From contig NZ_JXQQ01000006.1 of the NCBI RefSeq assembly GCF_000834655.1, positions 1 to 46,939 on the forward strand: a stretch of 46,939 nt of DNA, written 5' to 3'. Under the pieces are notes generated by a model that saw only the letters and a program-made list of their open reading frames with translations, was not told the origin of the DNA and made no database searches. Positions 1 to 8,523 of this stretch are shown here, piece by piece. The position numbers were made by a program, and so were the translations under genes. Position 1 is the stretch's first letter; the number at the start of each line of letters is the position of its first letter. This stretch comes from Variovorax paradoxus. Its GTDB lineage: Bacteria; Pseudomonadota; Gammaproteobacteria; Burkholderiales; Burkholderiaceae_C.

Positions 1-920
1 GAAGATCTCGGTGGTGGTGCCGATCAGCAGCAGCGCGACGCTCGCATAGATGGCGCCCAGCGGCGCGCCCAACACATACGCGCCGGTCGGCAGCAGCCGC
101 ACCGTGGCCCGGCGATCGACGCGCGTGGCGACGACGCCGACGGCCAGGCCCAGCACCACGCCCACCGCCTGCCAGGCCAGCTCCGACAGGAGCCCGCTCG
201 CCGCGATCGCCAGCACCGAGGCGGCCAGCAAGCCGATCTGCAGCGCCGGAATGCGCGGCATGGTCTCGGGCCGCGCATGCCGAACGCCGGCACCGGGCCG
301 CAGTTGCACGAGCACCAGCAACGCCTGCGCCGCGGCCACCGGCAGCAGGAACCAGAACGCCCAGCGCCAGTGCCCCGCCTCGGCGAACAGCCCGCCCACC
401 GCCGGCCCGCACAGCGTGGCGACGCCCCACATGCCCGACACCAGCGCCACCGCGCGCGGCCACAGGCGCGGCGCGAACACCCGCTGGATCAGCGCATAGC
501 TCAGCGCCGCGAGCATGCCGCCGCCCAGCCCCTGCACCGTGCGTCCGGCGAGCATCCAGTGCATGGCCGGCGCAAGCGCGCAGCCCATCGAGCCGGCGGT
601 GAACACGGCCAGCGCCGCCAGGCACGCCCCGCGCGGGCCGAGCATTGCGAGCAGCCGCACCGAGAGCGTCGCCCCGAGGATCGAGCCCACCACGAAGAGC
701 GTGGTGCTCCATGCGTACCAGTCGAGCCCGCCGATCTCGCGCACCACCGAAGGCAGCACCGTCGTCACGATGTGGACGTTGACCGCATGCAGCGCGACGC
801 CTCCGGTGAGCGCCAGGGCGCGCCAGCCGTTGCGCCCGGTGAAGAGCTCGCTCCACCCGGCCGTGACAGGCGGCGGCATCGTGGAAGGATCGGCGGAAGA
901 GGAAGCGGCAGGCGGCATGG
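1..920 (-). CDS. MFS transporter, drug-efflux type (3' end outside window)
   Basis: Inner-membrane transporter of the major facilitator superfamily. About 306 codons are visible from the ATG at 920; the C-terminal part lies beyond base 1. The translation is a run of hydrophobic helices joined by short basic loops. After a polar N-terminus of about 30 residues come segments such as NVHIVTTVLPSVV and a conserved-looking stretch GRTVQGLGGG, the R-x-x-Q-G-x-G-G pattern seen in proton-driven multidrug exporters of the DHA type. Family knowledge suggests drug/H+ antiport; the substrate cannot be told. It diverges from pgpA across a short AT-rich region that probably holds both promoters. A second in-frame ATG lies 13 codons downstream, so the start could be shorter. 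Confidence 0.85.
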
Positions 921-1029
921 CGGACCCGGGAGACTGGAAAGGAGACACCGGATACTAGGCGCCCGCAGCCAATTAAACAAGTTATTGCTTTGATAAATAG
1001 AACCCCGGCCCGGATCGCCGGGCGCCCGG
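921..1029. promoter_or_regulatory. Divergent intergenic region, AT-rich promoter zone
   Basis: The gap between the MFS gene and pgpA contains the most AT-rich stretch in this part of the window, around 968-1002 (TTAAACAAGTTATTGC and TGATAAATAG). In such a GC-rich sequence this marks the probable promoter area for both divergent genes. No clear -35/-10 pair could be fixed. Confidence 0.4.
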
Positions 1030-1626
1030 ATGCGCGACACTTCGGGCCTGATGCAAGCCGCTGCTCCTTCTTCCTCCCACGCCACCCTGTCCGGCGCCAT
1101 GCCGCAACCCTCGATCCGCCGCCCCACCCTGCGCTTCCTGTTCGGGCACCCGGCGCATGCCATCGCGCTGGGCTTCGGCTCGGGCCTGCCGCGCTTTGCG
1201 CCCGGTACCGTGGGCACGCTGTGGGCCTGGGTCGCCTTCGTGGTGATGCAGCTGTGGTTCACGCCGGCCACCATCGGCTGGATCATCGCGGCGTCGCTTC
1301 CCATCGGCTGGTGGGCCTGCACGGTGACGGCGCGCGACATGAACCTGGCCGACCCCGGCGCCATCGTGTGGGACGAGGTCGTTGCCTTCTGGATCGTGCT
1401 CTGGCTGGTCACGCCGGCTGGCCTGTTCGCGCAGGCCATCGCCTTTGGCCTCTTCCGTTTCTTCGATGCCGCCAAGCCCGGCCCGGTGGCCTGGGCCGAT
1501 GCGCTGTTCAAGCAGCGCGACGCCGGCCAGGTGCGCTGGTGGCGCGCGGGCTTCGGCATCATCCTGGACGACCTGGTGGCGGCCTTCTGCACGCTGCTGG
1601 TCATTGCGCTCTGGCGCGCGTGGTGA
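1030..1626 (+). CDS. pgpA: Phosphatidylglycerophosphatase A
   Basis: Inner-membrane phosphatase that removes phosphate from phosphatidylglycerol-phosphate to make phosphatidylglycerol. The 198-residue product shows the PgpA pattern: FGSGLPRFAPGTVGTL near residue 48, an acidic DPGAIVWDE motif around residue 107, and near the end a FRFFDAAKPGP stretch and GIILDDLVAA, which supply the acidic residues typical of the family. Several hydrophobic helices lie between. The start is uncertain: ATGs at 1030, 1051 and 1099 are all in frame, none has a strong ribosome site, and only the part from 1099 on is family-like. It is followed directly by the CinA-type gene, an arrangement common in Burkholderiales; thiL, often upstream, is absent here. 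Confidence 0.9.
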   Translation: MRDTSGLMQAAAPSSSHATLSGAMPQPSIRRPTLRFLFGHPAHAIALGFGSGLPRFAPGTVGTLWAWVAFVVMQLWFTPATIGWIIAASLPIGWWACTVTARDMNLADPGAIVWDEVVAFWIVLWLVTPAGLFAQAIAFGLFRFFDAAKPGPVAWADALFKQRDAGQVRWWRAGFGIILDDLVAAFCTLLVIALWRAW

Positions 1627-1631
1627 ACACT

Positions 1632-2159
1632 ATGGATTCTTCTTCGACGCTCTCGACGCTGTCGACGCTCCCCGACCAGGACACGCCCGCGCTCGTCGCG
1701 GCGGTGGCCGGGCGGCTGCTGAAAAAAGGCTGGATGCTGTCCACCGCCGAGAGCTGCACCGGCGGCCTGATCGCTGCCGCCTGCACCGAGCTGGCCGGCT
1801 CCAGCGCGTGGTTCGAGCGCGGCTTCATCACCTATTCCAACGCGGCGAAGACCGAGCTGCTGGGGGTCGATGCGACATTGATCGATGCCCACGGCGCGGT
1901 CAGCGAGCCGGTGGCGCGCGCCATGGCCGTGGGCGCCATCGCGCGCTCGGCACCCTCTCGCGCGGCCATCGCCGTAACCGGCATCGCCGGGCCCACGGGC
2001 GGCACGCCCGAGAAGCCCGTCGGCACGGTGTGGTTCGGCTGGTCGGTGGACGGGCAGCTTCGCACCGAGCGCCGCCGCTTCGACGGCGACCGCGCCACGG
2101 TGCGCGCGGCCACGGTGCACTACGCGCTGCAGACGCTGGTGGAACTGCTGGGCGAGTAA
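1632..2159 (+). CDS. pncC: Nicotinamide-nucleotide amidohydrolase (CinA C-terminal type)
   Basis: The 175-residue product is the stand-alone CinA C-terminal domain, which in the family deamidates nicotinamide mononucleotide to nicotinate mononucleotide in pyridine nucleotide recycling. Diagnostic motifs are the AESCTGG loop at residues 39-45, ITYSNAAK around residue 66, and AVTGIAGPTGG followed by KPVGTVWFG in the second half. The ATG at 1632 is five bases after the pgpA stop. An in-frame GTG at 1623 overlaps that stop and is an alternative start, so the two genes are probably translationally coupled. There is no N-terminal molybdopterin-binding-like half, as is usual for the short PncC forms. 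Confidence 0.93.
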   Translation: MDSSSTLSTLSTLPDQDTPALVAAVAGRLLKKGWMLSTAESCTGGLIAAACTELAGSSAWFERGFITYSNAAKTELLGVDATLIDAHGAVSEPVARAMAVGAIARSAPSRAAIAVTGIAGPTGGTPEKPVGTVWFGWSVDGQLRTERRRFDGDRATVRAATVHYALQTLVELLGE

Positions 2160-2176
2160 CCCTCGCCCCGGCCTTC

Positions 2177-3370
2177 TCAGGCCAGCATGAAATCGCCGAC
2201 CGCCCGGCGCGGTGCGGCGGGCACCGGCGCCATCGGATAGCCGAGGCGGCACATCATCTGCAGCGTCGGGCTGCGCGGATGGCGCGGGGGCCCGGCGCCC
2301 AGCAGCAGGTCGTGCGCCGCGGCGTGATGCGGCGCCATCTCGGCGAATTCCTCCAGCGGCTGGCTCATCGGATGCAGGCCCACGCCGAGCTCGGTGGCGC
2401 GCAGTTGCTGGCGCACATAGGCGCGGCCCGCGGCGACCTGGTCGGTGCGGCTGTTGCCGCGCGTGCTGAGCCAGACGAAGCCCATGGCCGTGTGGGCCTG
2501 GTCCTCGAACACCTGGAAGGTTTCCTTGAACGAGCCGCTGTCTTCGGGCGCGGGCACGTTGCGATCGAACTGCCCGAGCGCGATCGCCAGTCGCAGCGCC
2601 GGGTCGTTGCGCGAGAAGCCGTCTCGGTGCGCCAGGATCTCCTGCGGCCCGACGCGCAGCATCCGCAGGTTCTCCAGCGCGGTGCCGGGCGTGACGATCT
2701 CCACGCGCGCGGCCTCTGCGCAGAGCTTGCGCAGCACCCGCACGCGGGGCATGTCGACCGTGCCGTCCGACTGCACCGGGCCGCCCGCGGGCGCGACGGC
2801 GGTGAGCCCCTGCAGCATGTCGGCCGACACCGGCCGGCCGGTATCGAATCGCTGTTTCGGCGTGCGGCGCCGCAGCACCTGCGCGAAGAGCGGATCGGGT
2901 GCAGCGCCGCCCGACAGCTGCAGGCGGGCGACGGGAATGTGCGGCCAGTGCCGCGGCTCGCTCGGCAGTTCGCCCTGCGGCCACAGCTGCACGTTGGCCA
3001 GGATGCCCTGCTGCGCCAGCGCCATCACGAGCAGCTCGATGAAGGCGCCGTGGCCGATGAGGGCCTGCCGGCCATACGGGTCGGTCTCGGGCAAGAGGCG
3101 CTCGCGATCGCAATAGAGAACGACGGCATCGGGCTCGCGCAGGTCCACCAGCCAGGGCTGGCAGTTGTACGCGGTGGGCGCGGTGACCGCATAGGCCACG
3201 GCGCGCCTGCGCGGATCGGCTTCGTTGCCGGGCCCGTTCCAGATCTCGAGCGCGGCCGCCGGAATGTCGGAGTGAAGCCACCAGGTTGCCAGAGCCATCA
3301 CGCCGGCCGCCACCACCACACCGCCTCCCAGCAGCCGGACAAAGTTTCTTCGTTCATCCATTGCCGGCAT
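2177..3370 (-). CDS. Nitroreductase-fold (Acg-like) protein with a Tat-like N-terminal anchor
   Basis: A 397-residue protein of the nitroreductase superfamily, Acg-like branch, which binds FMN. The N-terminus reads DERRNFVRLLGG followed by a hydrophobic stretch of about 18 residues. This is a twin-arginine-like signal or anchor and would place the domain outside the cytoplasm. The family signature appears soon after as TAPTAYNCQPW around residue 65, where the Asn and the QPW contact flavin or substrate in relatives, and the second half has a degenerate copy of the fold, as in Acg proteins. The gene converges on pncC with a 17-base gap. The substrate is unknown. In known Acg proteins the FMN site may be non-catalytic, so redox activity is not assured. 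Confidence 0.75.
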   Translation of the reverse strand: MPAMDERRNFVRLLGGGVVVAAGVMALATWWLHSDIPAAALEIWNGPGNEADPRRRAVAYAVTAPTAYNCQPWLVDLREPDAVVLYCDRERLLPETDPYGRQALIGHGAFIELLVMALAQQGILANVQLWPQGELPSEPRHWPHIPVARLQLSGGAAPDPLFAQVLRRRTPKQRFDTGRPVSADMLQGLTAVAPAGGPVQSDGTVDMPRVRVLRKLCAEAARVEIVTPGTALENLRMLRVGPQEILAHRDGFSRNDPALRLAIALGQFDRNVPAPEDSGSFKETFQVFEDQAHTAMGFVWLSTRGNSRTDQVAAGRAYVRQQLRATELGVGLHPMSQPLEEFAEMAPHHAAAHDLLLGAGPPRHPRSPTLQMMCRLGYPMAPVPAAPRRAVGDFMLA

Positions 3371-3566
3371 TATCGAAAGACGCCTTTCAATTCACAATGC
3401 GTCAACTTTTGATCCCCGCTGCCAATGTGGCTCGCGGTGCATCGCGAGATCGCACCGGGCGGCGCATTCGCGCCGTCTATGATTTCCTCGCGCGCAACAT
3501 CCCGGCGTCGATCCGACTTCTCTCCCGAATCTCCCCGGAAGCTCCCCGATAACTCCAAGAGGCCTC
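3371..3566. promoter_or_regulatory. Divergent intergenic region upstream of the NTF2-like gene
   Basis: This 196-base gap separates the nitroreductase-fold gene (minus) from the NTF2-like gene (plus) and should hold both promoters. Short open frames cross it but none looks like a protein. The only clear signal is AAGAGG at 3558-3563, a good ribosome site just before the ATG at 3567. Confidence 0.4.
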
Positions 3567-4061
3567 ATGACAGCAGCCACCAATGCCCAGACCATCGAGC
3601 GCTTCTACAGCGCGTTCGCCAAGCTCGACGCCGCCACCATGGAGGCCTGCTACGCACCCGATGCGGTGTTCGACGACGAGGCCTTCTCCCTGCGCGGGCG
3701 GCGCGAAGTGGGCGGCATGTGGCGCATGCTGGCCGCTGCCACCAAGGCCAAGGGTGCGGACGTGTGGCGCATGAGCTTTCGCGACGTGCAGGCCGACGAG
3801 ACCACGGGCAGCGCGCACTGGGACGCGCACTACCGCTTCAGCGCCACCGGCCGGCTGGTGGACAACAGCATCGACGCACGCTTCACCTTCACGCCCGAGG
3901 GGCTGATCGCCACGCACCGCGATACTTTCCCCTTCTGGACCTGGTCGCGCCAGGCGCTGGGCACACCGGGCCTCCTGCTGGGCTGGACGCCGATGCTGCG
4001 CAAGAAGGTGCGCGCCACCGCCGCCGGCAATCTTTCCAAATTTCTACAGGGCCAACCATGA
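3567..4061 (+). CDS. NTF2-like (SnoaL-type) family protein
   Basis: A 164-residue soluble protein of the NTF2-like cone fold. The start TIERFYSAFAKLDAATMEACYAPDAVFDDEAF follows the classical pattern (written here only as landmarks: ERFYSAF then YAPDAVFDD), followed by GSAHWDAHYRF and a C-terminal strand THRDTFPFW. Members range from enzymes such as ketosteroid isomerase to non-catalytic ligand binders, so a reaction cannot be assigned. The ATG at 3567 has a good upstream AGAGG. Its stop overlaps the start of the next gene as ATGA at 4058-4061, so the two form a translationally coupled pair. Confidence 0.8.
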   Translation: MTAATNAQTIERFYSAFAKLDAATMEACYAPDAVFDDEAFSLRGRREVGGMWRMLAAATKAKGADVWRMSFRDVQADETTGSAHWDAHYRFSATGRLVDNSIDARFTFTPEGLIATHRDTFPFWTWSRQALGTPGLLLGWTPMLRKKVRATAAGNLSKFLQGQP

Positions 4062-4369
4062 GCAACGACATCGCCTACACCAACAACGAAGCGGCCCACC
4101 GCTATGAAGCCACCATCGACGGCAAGCTCGCGGGCTACGCCGAATACAACCTGCTGAGCGAGGCGATCATGTTCACGCACACCGAGGTGCTGCCTGAATT
4201 CGAAGGCAAGGGCGTGGGCTCGGGCATCGCCAAGCATGTGCTCGGCGAAGCACGCACGAAGGGGTCGCATGTGATTCCGGTGTGCCAGTTCATCGCGGGG
4301 TACATCCGCAAGCACCGCGAATACGCCGACCTCGTGCGGCCCGACATCCAGCGCGCCTTCAAGATCTGA
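4058..4369 (+). CDS. GNAT-fold N-acetyltransferase-like protein, YjdJ/COG2388 type
   Basis: A 103-residue minimal acetyltransferase-fold protein of the small YjdJ/NATD1 class. The core shows ITFTHTEV-like strand residues (MFTHTEVLPEFEGKGVGSG), with the acetyl-CoA-binding loop EGKGVGSGIAKH near residue 48, and a later VIPVCQFIAGYIRKH motif in which Cys and the IRKHREY tail are typical of this subgroup. The substrate is unknown. It overlaps the NTF2-like gene by four bases and ends just before a dispersed repeat that separates it from the convergent MFS gene. Confidence 0.85.
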   Translation: MSNDIAYTNNEAAHRYEATIDGKLAGYAEYNLLSEAIMFTHTEVLPEFEGKGVGSGIAKHVLGEARTKGSHVIPVCQFIAGYIRKHREYADLVRPDIQRAFKI

Positions 4370-4380
4370 GGAACACGGGC

Positions 4381-4472
4381 TCTCCCCCAGGCTACGCGCA
4401 CTGCGTGTTGCCTCTACTACCCCCTGCCGGGGGCAACACCTGAGGCCCGGCAAAGCCGGTTCCTCGGTGTTT
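4381..4472 (+). repeat. Dispersed palindromic repeat, copy 1
   Basis: GC-rich element between the convergent GNAT and MFS genes. It contains CCCCAGGCTACGCGCAC, a CCCCTGCCGGGGG hairpin and CCCGGCAAAGCCGGTTCC. The same blocks recur at 5736-5825, 29113-29213, 38231-38330, 39989-40079 and 44354-44450, partly in the opposite orientation. The arms can fold in RNA from either strand, so it may end transcription between the two genes. That role is inferred. Confidence 0.75.
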
Positions 4473-4477
4473 CACGA

Positions 4478-5734
4478 TCAGGACGCCACGGCCTTCGGTG
4501 CGGGCAACCATGCGAAGGCCGCGATGCCGATCACCAGCAGCGTGGCGATGGTGGCCAGCACGGCCGTGAGCGGATCGCCGCCGTGCGCCGCTGCAATGGA
4601 CGCCGCGACACCCGTGCCCCACTGCATCAGCGCGACGCCGAGGAACATCGCCATCGTGAAGACGGCCATCGCGCGCCCGGTGAGCGTCGCGGGGTAAGCC
4701 ACGCGCACGTCGGCGTACTGCCACACGATGAAGCCCGAGAGCACGCCGATCAGCACCATGCCGAAGATGTCGAGCCACGCCGAGTGCAGCACGGCGATGA
4801 GCGCGAAGAGCGCGGCGTAGATCAGCCCGCAGATCACGATCCAGCGGCGGCGCGCGGCGCCGTCGCGGTCCAGCCGCCCGAAGAGCGGCGCGCCGACGAG
4901 CGAGATCACCGACACCGCGAGTGCGACGTTGCCGCTCTGCACCAGCGAGTAGCCGTGGCGTTCCATCATCAGCGGGCCCAGCCAGAGGCCGCGCAGCGAG
5001 ATGAAGGCCGCATACGTGACCGCGCCGAGCACCATGATGCCCAGCGTGTGCGGCATCGCGAAGAGCGTGCCGAACTGGTGGATCGCTTCGGGAATCGACT
5101 CCTTCACCTGCGGCACGGCCGACGCGGGCTCGTGCACCCAGTACCAGATCGCGAGCCACGCGAGCGCCGCGGCAACCGCCAGCACGAGGAACCCCGCGCG
5201 CCATGAATACGCCTCGACCAGCCACGCGAGCGGCGTGCCGGTGGCCAGCATGCCGATGCCGCCGATGGCCAGCACCATGCCCGACACGGTGGCGAAGCGC
5301 GCCGCCGGAAAGTGCCGCGCGATGAACACGGTGCACACCAGAAAGGCCGGCGCGCAGCCCACGCCGATCAGCGCCTGCCCCGCCACCAGCACCAGGTAGC
5401 TGGACGACACCGCCGACAGCAGCGCGCCCGCGATCGCGATCGGAAAAGCCACCAGCACCGTGCGGCGCACGCCGTGAAGGTCGATGCCGATGCCCATGAA
5501 GAGCTGCATCGCGCCGAATGCGAAATGAAAAGCCCCCGAGAAGATCCCGAGGGCCTGGGCGGAGAGCTTGAAGTCGGTCTGCAGCGGGCTCGCCATGATG
5601 GCGCCGACCGTGCGGAAGGCCTGGCTGAGCGCGACCCCGGCGCACAGCGCCAGGACCATCACCCAGGCCGCGCGCGGCGTCAGGGGCTCCGAGGTCAAGC
5701 GCTGCGGCGGCGGGACGGCGCTCATTTCAGGCAT
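4478..5734 (-). CDS. MFS transporter
   Basis: A 418-residue inner-membrane protein of the major facilitator superfamily with about twelve hydrophobic segments. After a short polar N-terminus, the first helix is followed by the loop GIDLHGVRRTV near residue 84, the place of the conserved motif A between helices 2 and 3. The second half has a matching loop FGRLDRDGAARRR near residue 278. GQALIGVGCAPAF resembles helix 4 of sugar- and organic-acid-type transporters. The substrate cannot be predicted. An ATG three codons downstream (5725) is an alternative start. Dispersed repeats flank the gene on both sides. Confidence 0.87.
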   Translation of the reverse strand: MPEMSAVPPPQRLTSEPLTPRAAWVMVLALCAGVALSQAFRTVGAIMASPLQTDFKLSAQALGIFSGAFHFAFGAMQLFMGIGIDLHGVRRTVLVAFPIAIAGALLSAVSSSYLVLVAGQALIGVGCAPAFLVCTVFIARHFPAARFATVSGMVLAIGGIGMLATGTPLAWLVEAYSWRAGFLVLAVAAALAWLAIWYWVHEPASAVPQVKESIPEAIHQFGTLFAMPHTLGIMVLGAVTYAAFISLRGLWLGPLMMERHGYSLVQSGNVALAVSVISLVGAPLFGRLDRDGAARRRWIVICGLIYAALFALIAVLHSAWLDIFGMVLIGVLSGFIVWQYADVRVAYPATLTGRAMAVFTMAMFLGVALMQWGTGVAASIAAAHGGDPLTAVLATIATLLVIGIAAFAWLPAPKAVAS

Positions 5735-5735
5735 A

Positions 5736-5825
5736 CCGCGGAACCGGCTTTGCCGGGCCGCAGGTATTGCCCCCCGCCAGGGGGTTGGCGAAGCGACTCG
5801 AAGTGCGCGAAGCCTGGGGATGAGC
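5736..5825 (-). repeat. Dispersed palindromic repeat, copy 2
   Basis: This copy is in the opposite orientation to copy 1 and lies between the start of the MFS gene and the stop of the UPF0149 gene. It shows GGAACCGGCTTTGCCGGGCC, then CCCCCCGCCAGGGGG, then GCGACTCGAAGTGCGCGAAG. It fills almost the whole gap, so any MFS promoter must lie inside it or in the upstream gene. Confidence 0.75.
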
Positions 5826-5829
5826 CCAG

Positions 5830-6615
<786 letters not shown>

Positions 6616-6671
6616 GGCAGGTTCGGGGCAGCCCTCTATGATGCAGCAGGCTCCCGGAGTCATCTATTTCT

Positions 6672-8459
6672 ATGCCCACGATTATTCCGTTTCCGGCGCG
6701 CTACAGCGCCTTTGCCTTGTGCGTGGTCGGCCTGGTCGCCTGCGTGGCCTTCGTTCTCGTATCGCCGCATCTGTGGCTCGCCTGGGCCGGGGTGGCGGTC
6801 TTCGCGGTACTTACAGGTACCGGCATTCACGACCTGCGGCAGCCGCGGCACGCGATCCTGCGCAACTACCCGGTCATCGGCCACCTGCGCTTCCTGCTGG
6901 AATTCATCCGGCCCGAGATGCGCCAGTACTTCATCGAGAGCGACTCCGAAGCAGCCCCCTTCTCGCGCGCGCAGCGTTCGCTGGTCTACCAGCGCGCCAA
7001 GGGCGAGCCGGACAACCGACCCTTCGGCACGCAGCTGAACGTGACCATCGCGGGCTACGAGTGGATCAACCACTCGATGCAGCCGACCAAGCTTGCGAAC
7101 CACGATTTCCGCATCGTGATCGGCGGCACGCCGCAGCCGGCCGATGGCAACTCCGCCCAATCGGCCGCCGCCGGGCCGCCCCAAGGCGGCCGAGCCTCCC
7201 CCTCGGGGGGTGGCGAAGCACACGAAGTGGCAAGCCGGGGGGCCAACCATCCTTGCACGCAGCCGTACAACGCGAGCGTCTTCAACATTTCTGCCATGAG
7301 TTTTGGCGCACTGTCCGCCAACGCCATCCTCGCCCTCAACCAGGGCGCCAAGATGGGCGGCTTCGCGCACGACACCGGCGAAGGCTCCATCTCGCAGCAC
7401 CACCGGGTGCACGGCGGCGACCTGATCTGGGAAATCGGCTCGGGCTACTTCGGCTGCCGCAACGACGACGGCACATTCAACGCCGAGCGCTTCGCCGCCA
7501 ACGCGCGCGACCCGCAGGTGAAGATGATCGAGATCAAGCTGAGCCAGGGCGCCAAGCCAGGCCACGGCGGGGTGCTGCCCGCGCCCAAGGTCACGCCCGA
7601 GATCGCGGCCGCGCGCGGCGTGCCCGTGGGCGTGGACTGCATTTCGCCCGCCTCGCACAGCGCGTTCTCCACGCCGACGGAGATGATGCATTTCGTCGCG
7701 AAGCTGCGCGAGCTCTCGGGCGGCAAGCCGACCGGCTTCAAGTTCTGCCTCGGCCATCCGTGGGAGTGGTTCGGCATCGTCAAGGCGATGCAGGCCACGG
7801 GCATCACGCCCGACTTCATCGTGGTCGACGGCGCCGAGGGCGGCACGGGCGCGGCGCCGGTCGAGTTCAGCGACCACGTGGGCGCACCGCTGCAGGAGGG
7901 CCTCCTGCTCGTGCACAACACGCTCATCGGCGTGAACCTGCGCCACCGCATCAAGATCGGCTGCGCGGCCAAGGTGATCACCGCCTTCGACGTGGCCCGC
8001 ATGATGGCGCTGGGTGCCGACTGGTGCAACGCGGCGCGCGGTTTCATGATGGCGCTGGGCTGCATCCAGGCGCAGAGCTGCCACACCGGCCATTGCCCCA
8101 CCGGCGTGACCACGCAGGACCCGCTGCGCCAGCAGGCGCTGGTGGTGCCGACCAAGGCCGACCGCGTGCGCAACTTTCACCGCAGCACGCTGCATGCGCT
8201 GCAGGAACTGGTGCAGGCCGCGGGCCTCGATCATCCGCAGCAGATCACCGCGCACCACATCGTGCGCCGCATCTCCGACACCGAGGTGCGCCTGTTGAGC
8301 AACCTGGTGATGCAGGTGCAGCCGGGCGCGCTGCTCGGGCCGCTCGACGCGCAGCACAATGTCTTTCGCACCTACTGGCCGCTGGCCAGTGCTGAGAGTT
8401 TCCAGCCTGTGACGCAGGGCCCGCAGGGCCTGGTACCGGGCTTTGCAATGGCCGCATGA
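6672..8459 (+). CDS. FMN-binding glutamate-synthase-family protein with an in-frame repeat insert
   Basis: A 595-residue protein related to the large-subunit FMN domain of glutamate synthase. Two N-terminal hydrophobic segments (about residues 12-50) suggest a membrane anchor. Landmarks are NISAMSFGALS near 205, DTGEGSIS, VVDGAEGGTGAAP near 380, and CHTGHCPTG near 475, which matches the Fe-S cysteine cluster of glutamate synthase. Such stand-alone proteins lack the glutaminase domain and their substrate is not firmly known. Residues 156-194 are odd: a Gly/Pro/Ala-rich stretch encoded by a dispersed repeat (7155-7247) interrupts the usual run from IGG-PQ straight into CTQPYNAS. The frame is kept, so a full protein with a loop of about 39 residues is predicted. 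Confidence 0.9.
   Translation: MPTIIPFPARYSAFALCVVGLVACVAFVLVSPHLWLAWAGVAVFAVLTGTGIHDLRQPRHAILRNYPVIGHLRFLLEFIRPEMRQYFIESDSEAAPFSRAQRSLVYQRAKGEPDNRPFGTQLNVTIAGYEWINHSMQPTKLANHDFRIVIGGTPQPADGNSAQSAAAGPPQGGRASPSGGGEAHEVASRGANHPCTQPYNASVFNISAMSFGALSANAILALNQGAKMGGFAHDTGEGSISQHHRVHGGDLIWEIGSGYFGCRNDDGTFNAERFAANARDPQVKMIEIKLSQGAKPGHGGVLPAPKVTPEIAAARGVPVGVDCISPASHSAFSTPTEMMHFVAKLRELSGGKPTGFKFCLGHPWEWFGIVKAMQATGITPDFIVVDGAEGGTGAAPVEFSDHVGAPLQEGLLLVHNTLIGVNLRHRIKIGCAAKVITAFDVARMMALGADWCNAARGFMMALGCIQAQSCHTGHCPTGVTTQDPLRQQALVVPTKADRVRNFHRSTLHALQELVQAAGLDHPQQITAHHIVRRISDTEVRLLSNLVMQVQPGALLGPLDAQHNVFRTYWPLASAESFQPVTQGPQGLVPGFAMAA
7155..7247 (+). repeat. Dispersed repeat inserted in frame in a coding region
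   Basis: Within the glutamate-synthase-family gene there is CCGCCGGGCCGCCCCAAGGC, then CCTCCCCCTCGGGGGG, then GCGAAGCACACGAAGTGGC. These blocks resemble those in the intergenic copies, such as GCGACACGAGGTGCGCGCAG in copy 3. They encode the low-complexity segment GPPQGGRASPSGGGEAHEVA. The insert length is a multiple of three. Confidence 0.75.
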
Positions 8460-8516
8460 GCGCAGCGCCGGGCCGCCCCATGCAAGCTTGTACCGCAGCA
8501 CGAAGTGCGGAGGTAC
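8459..8516 (+). repeat. Partial or degenerate copy of the dispersed repeat with hairpin
   Basis: CAGCGCCGGGCCGCCCCATG followed by GTACCGCAGCAC and GTGCGGAGGTAC. The last two blocks form an imperfect inverted repeat (10 of 12 pairs). Its right arm contains the GGAGG that serves as ribosome site for the kinase-like gene, so folding could affect translation of that gene. Assignment to the repeat family is tentative because only part of the pattern is present. Confidence 0.45.
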
Positions 8517-8523
8517 CGACCTG

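Noticed and set aside
765..3281. An 838-residue open frame on the minus strand across pgpA, pncC and the nitroreductase gene.
   Set aside because: It is antisense to three good genes, is Arg/Ala-rich without any family motif, and arises from GC-biased codons on the opposite strand.
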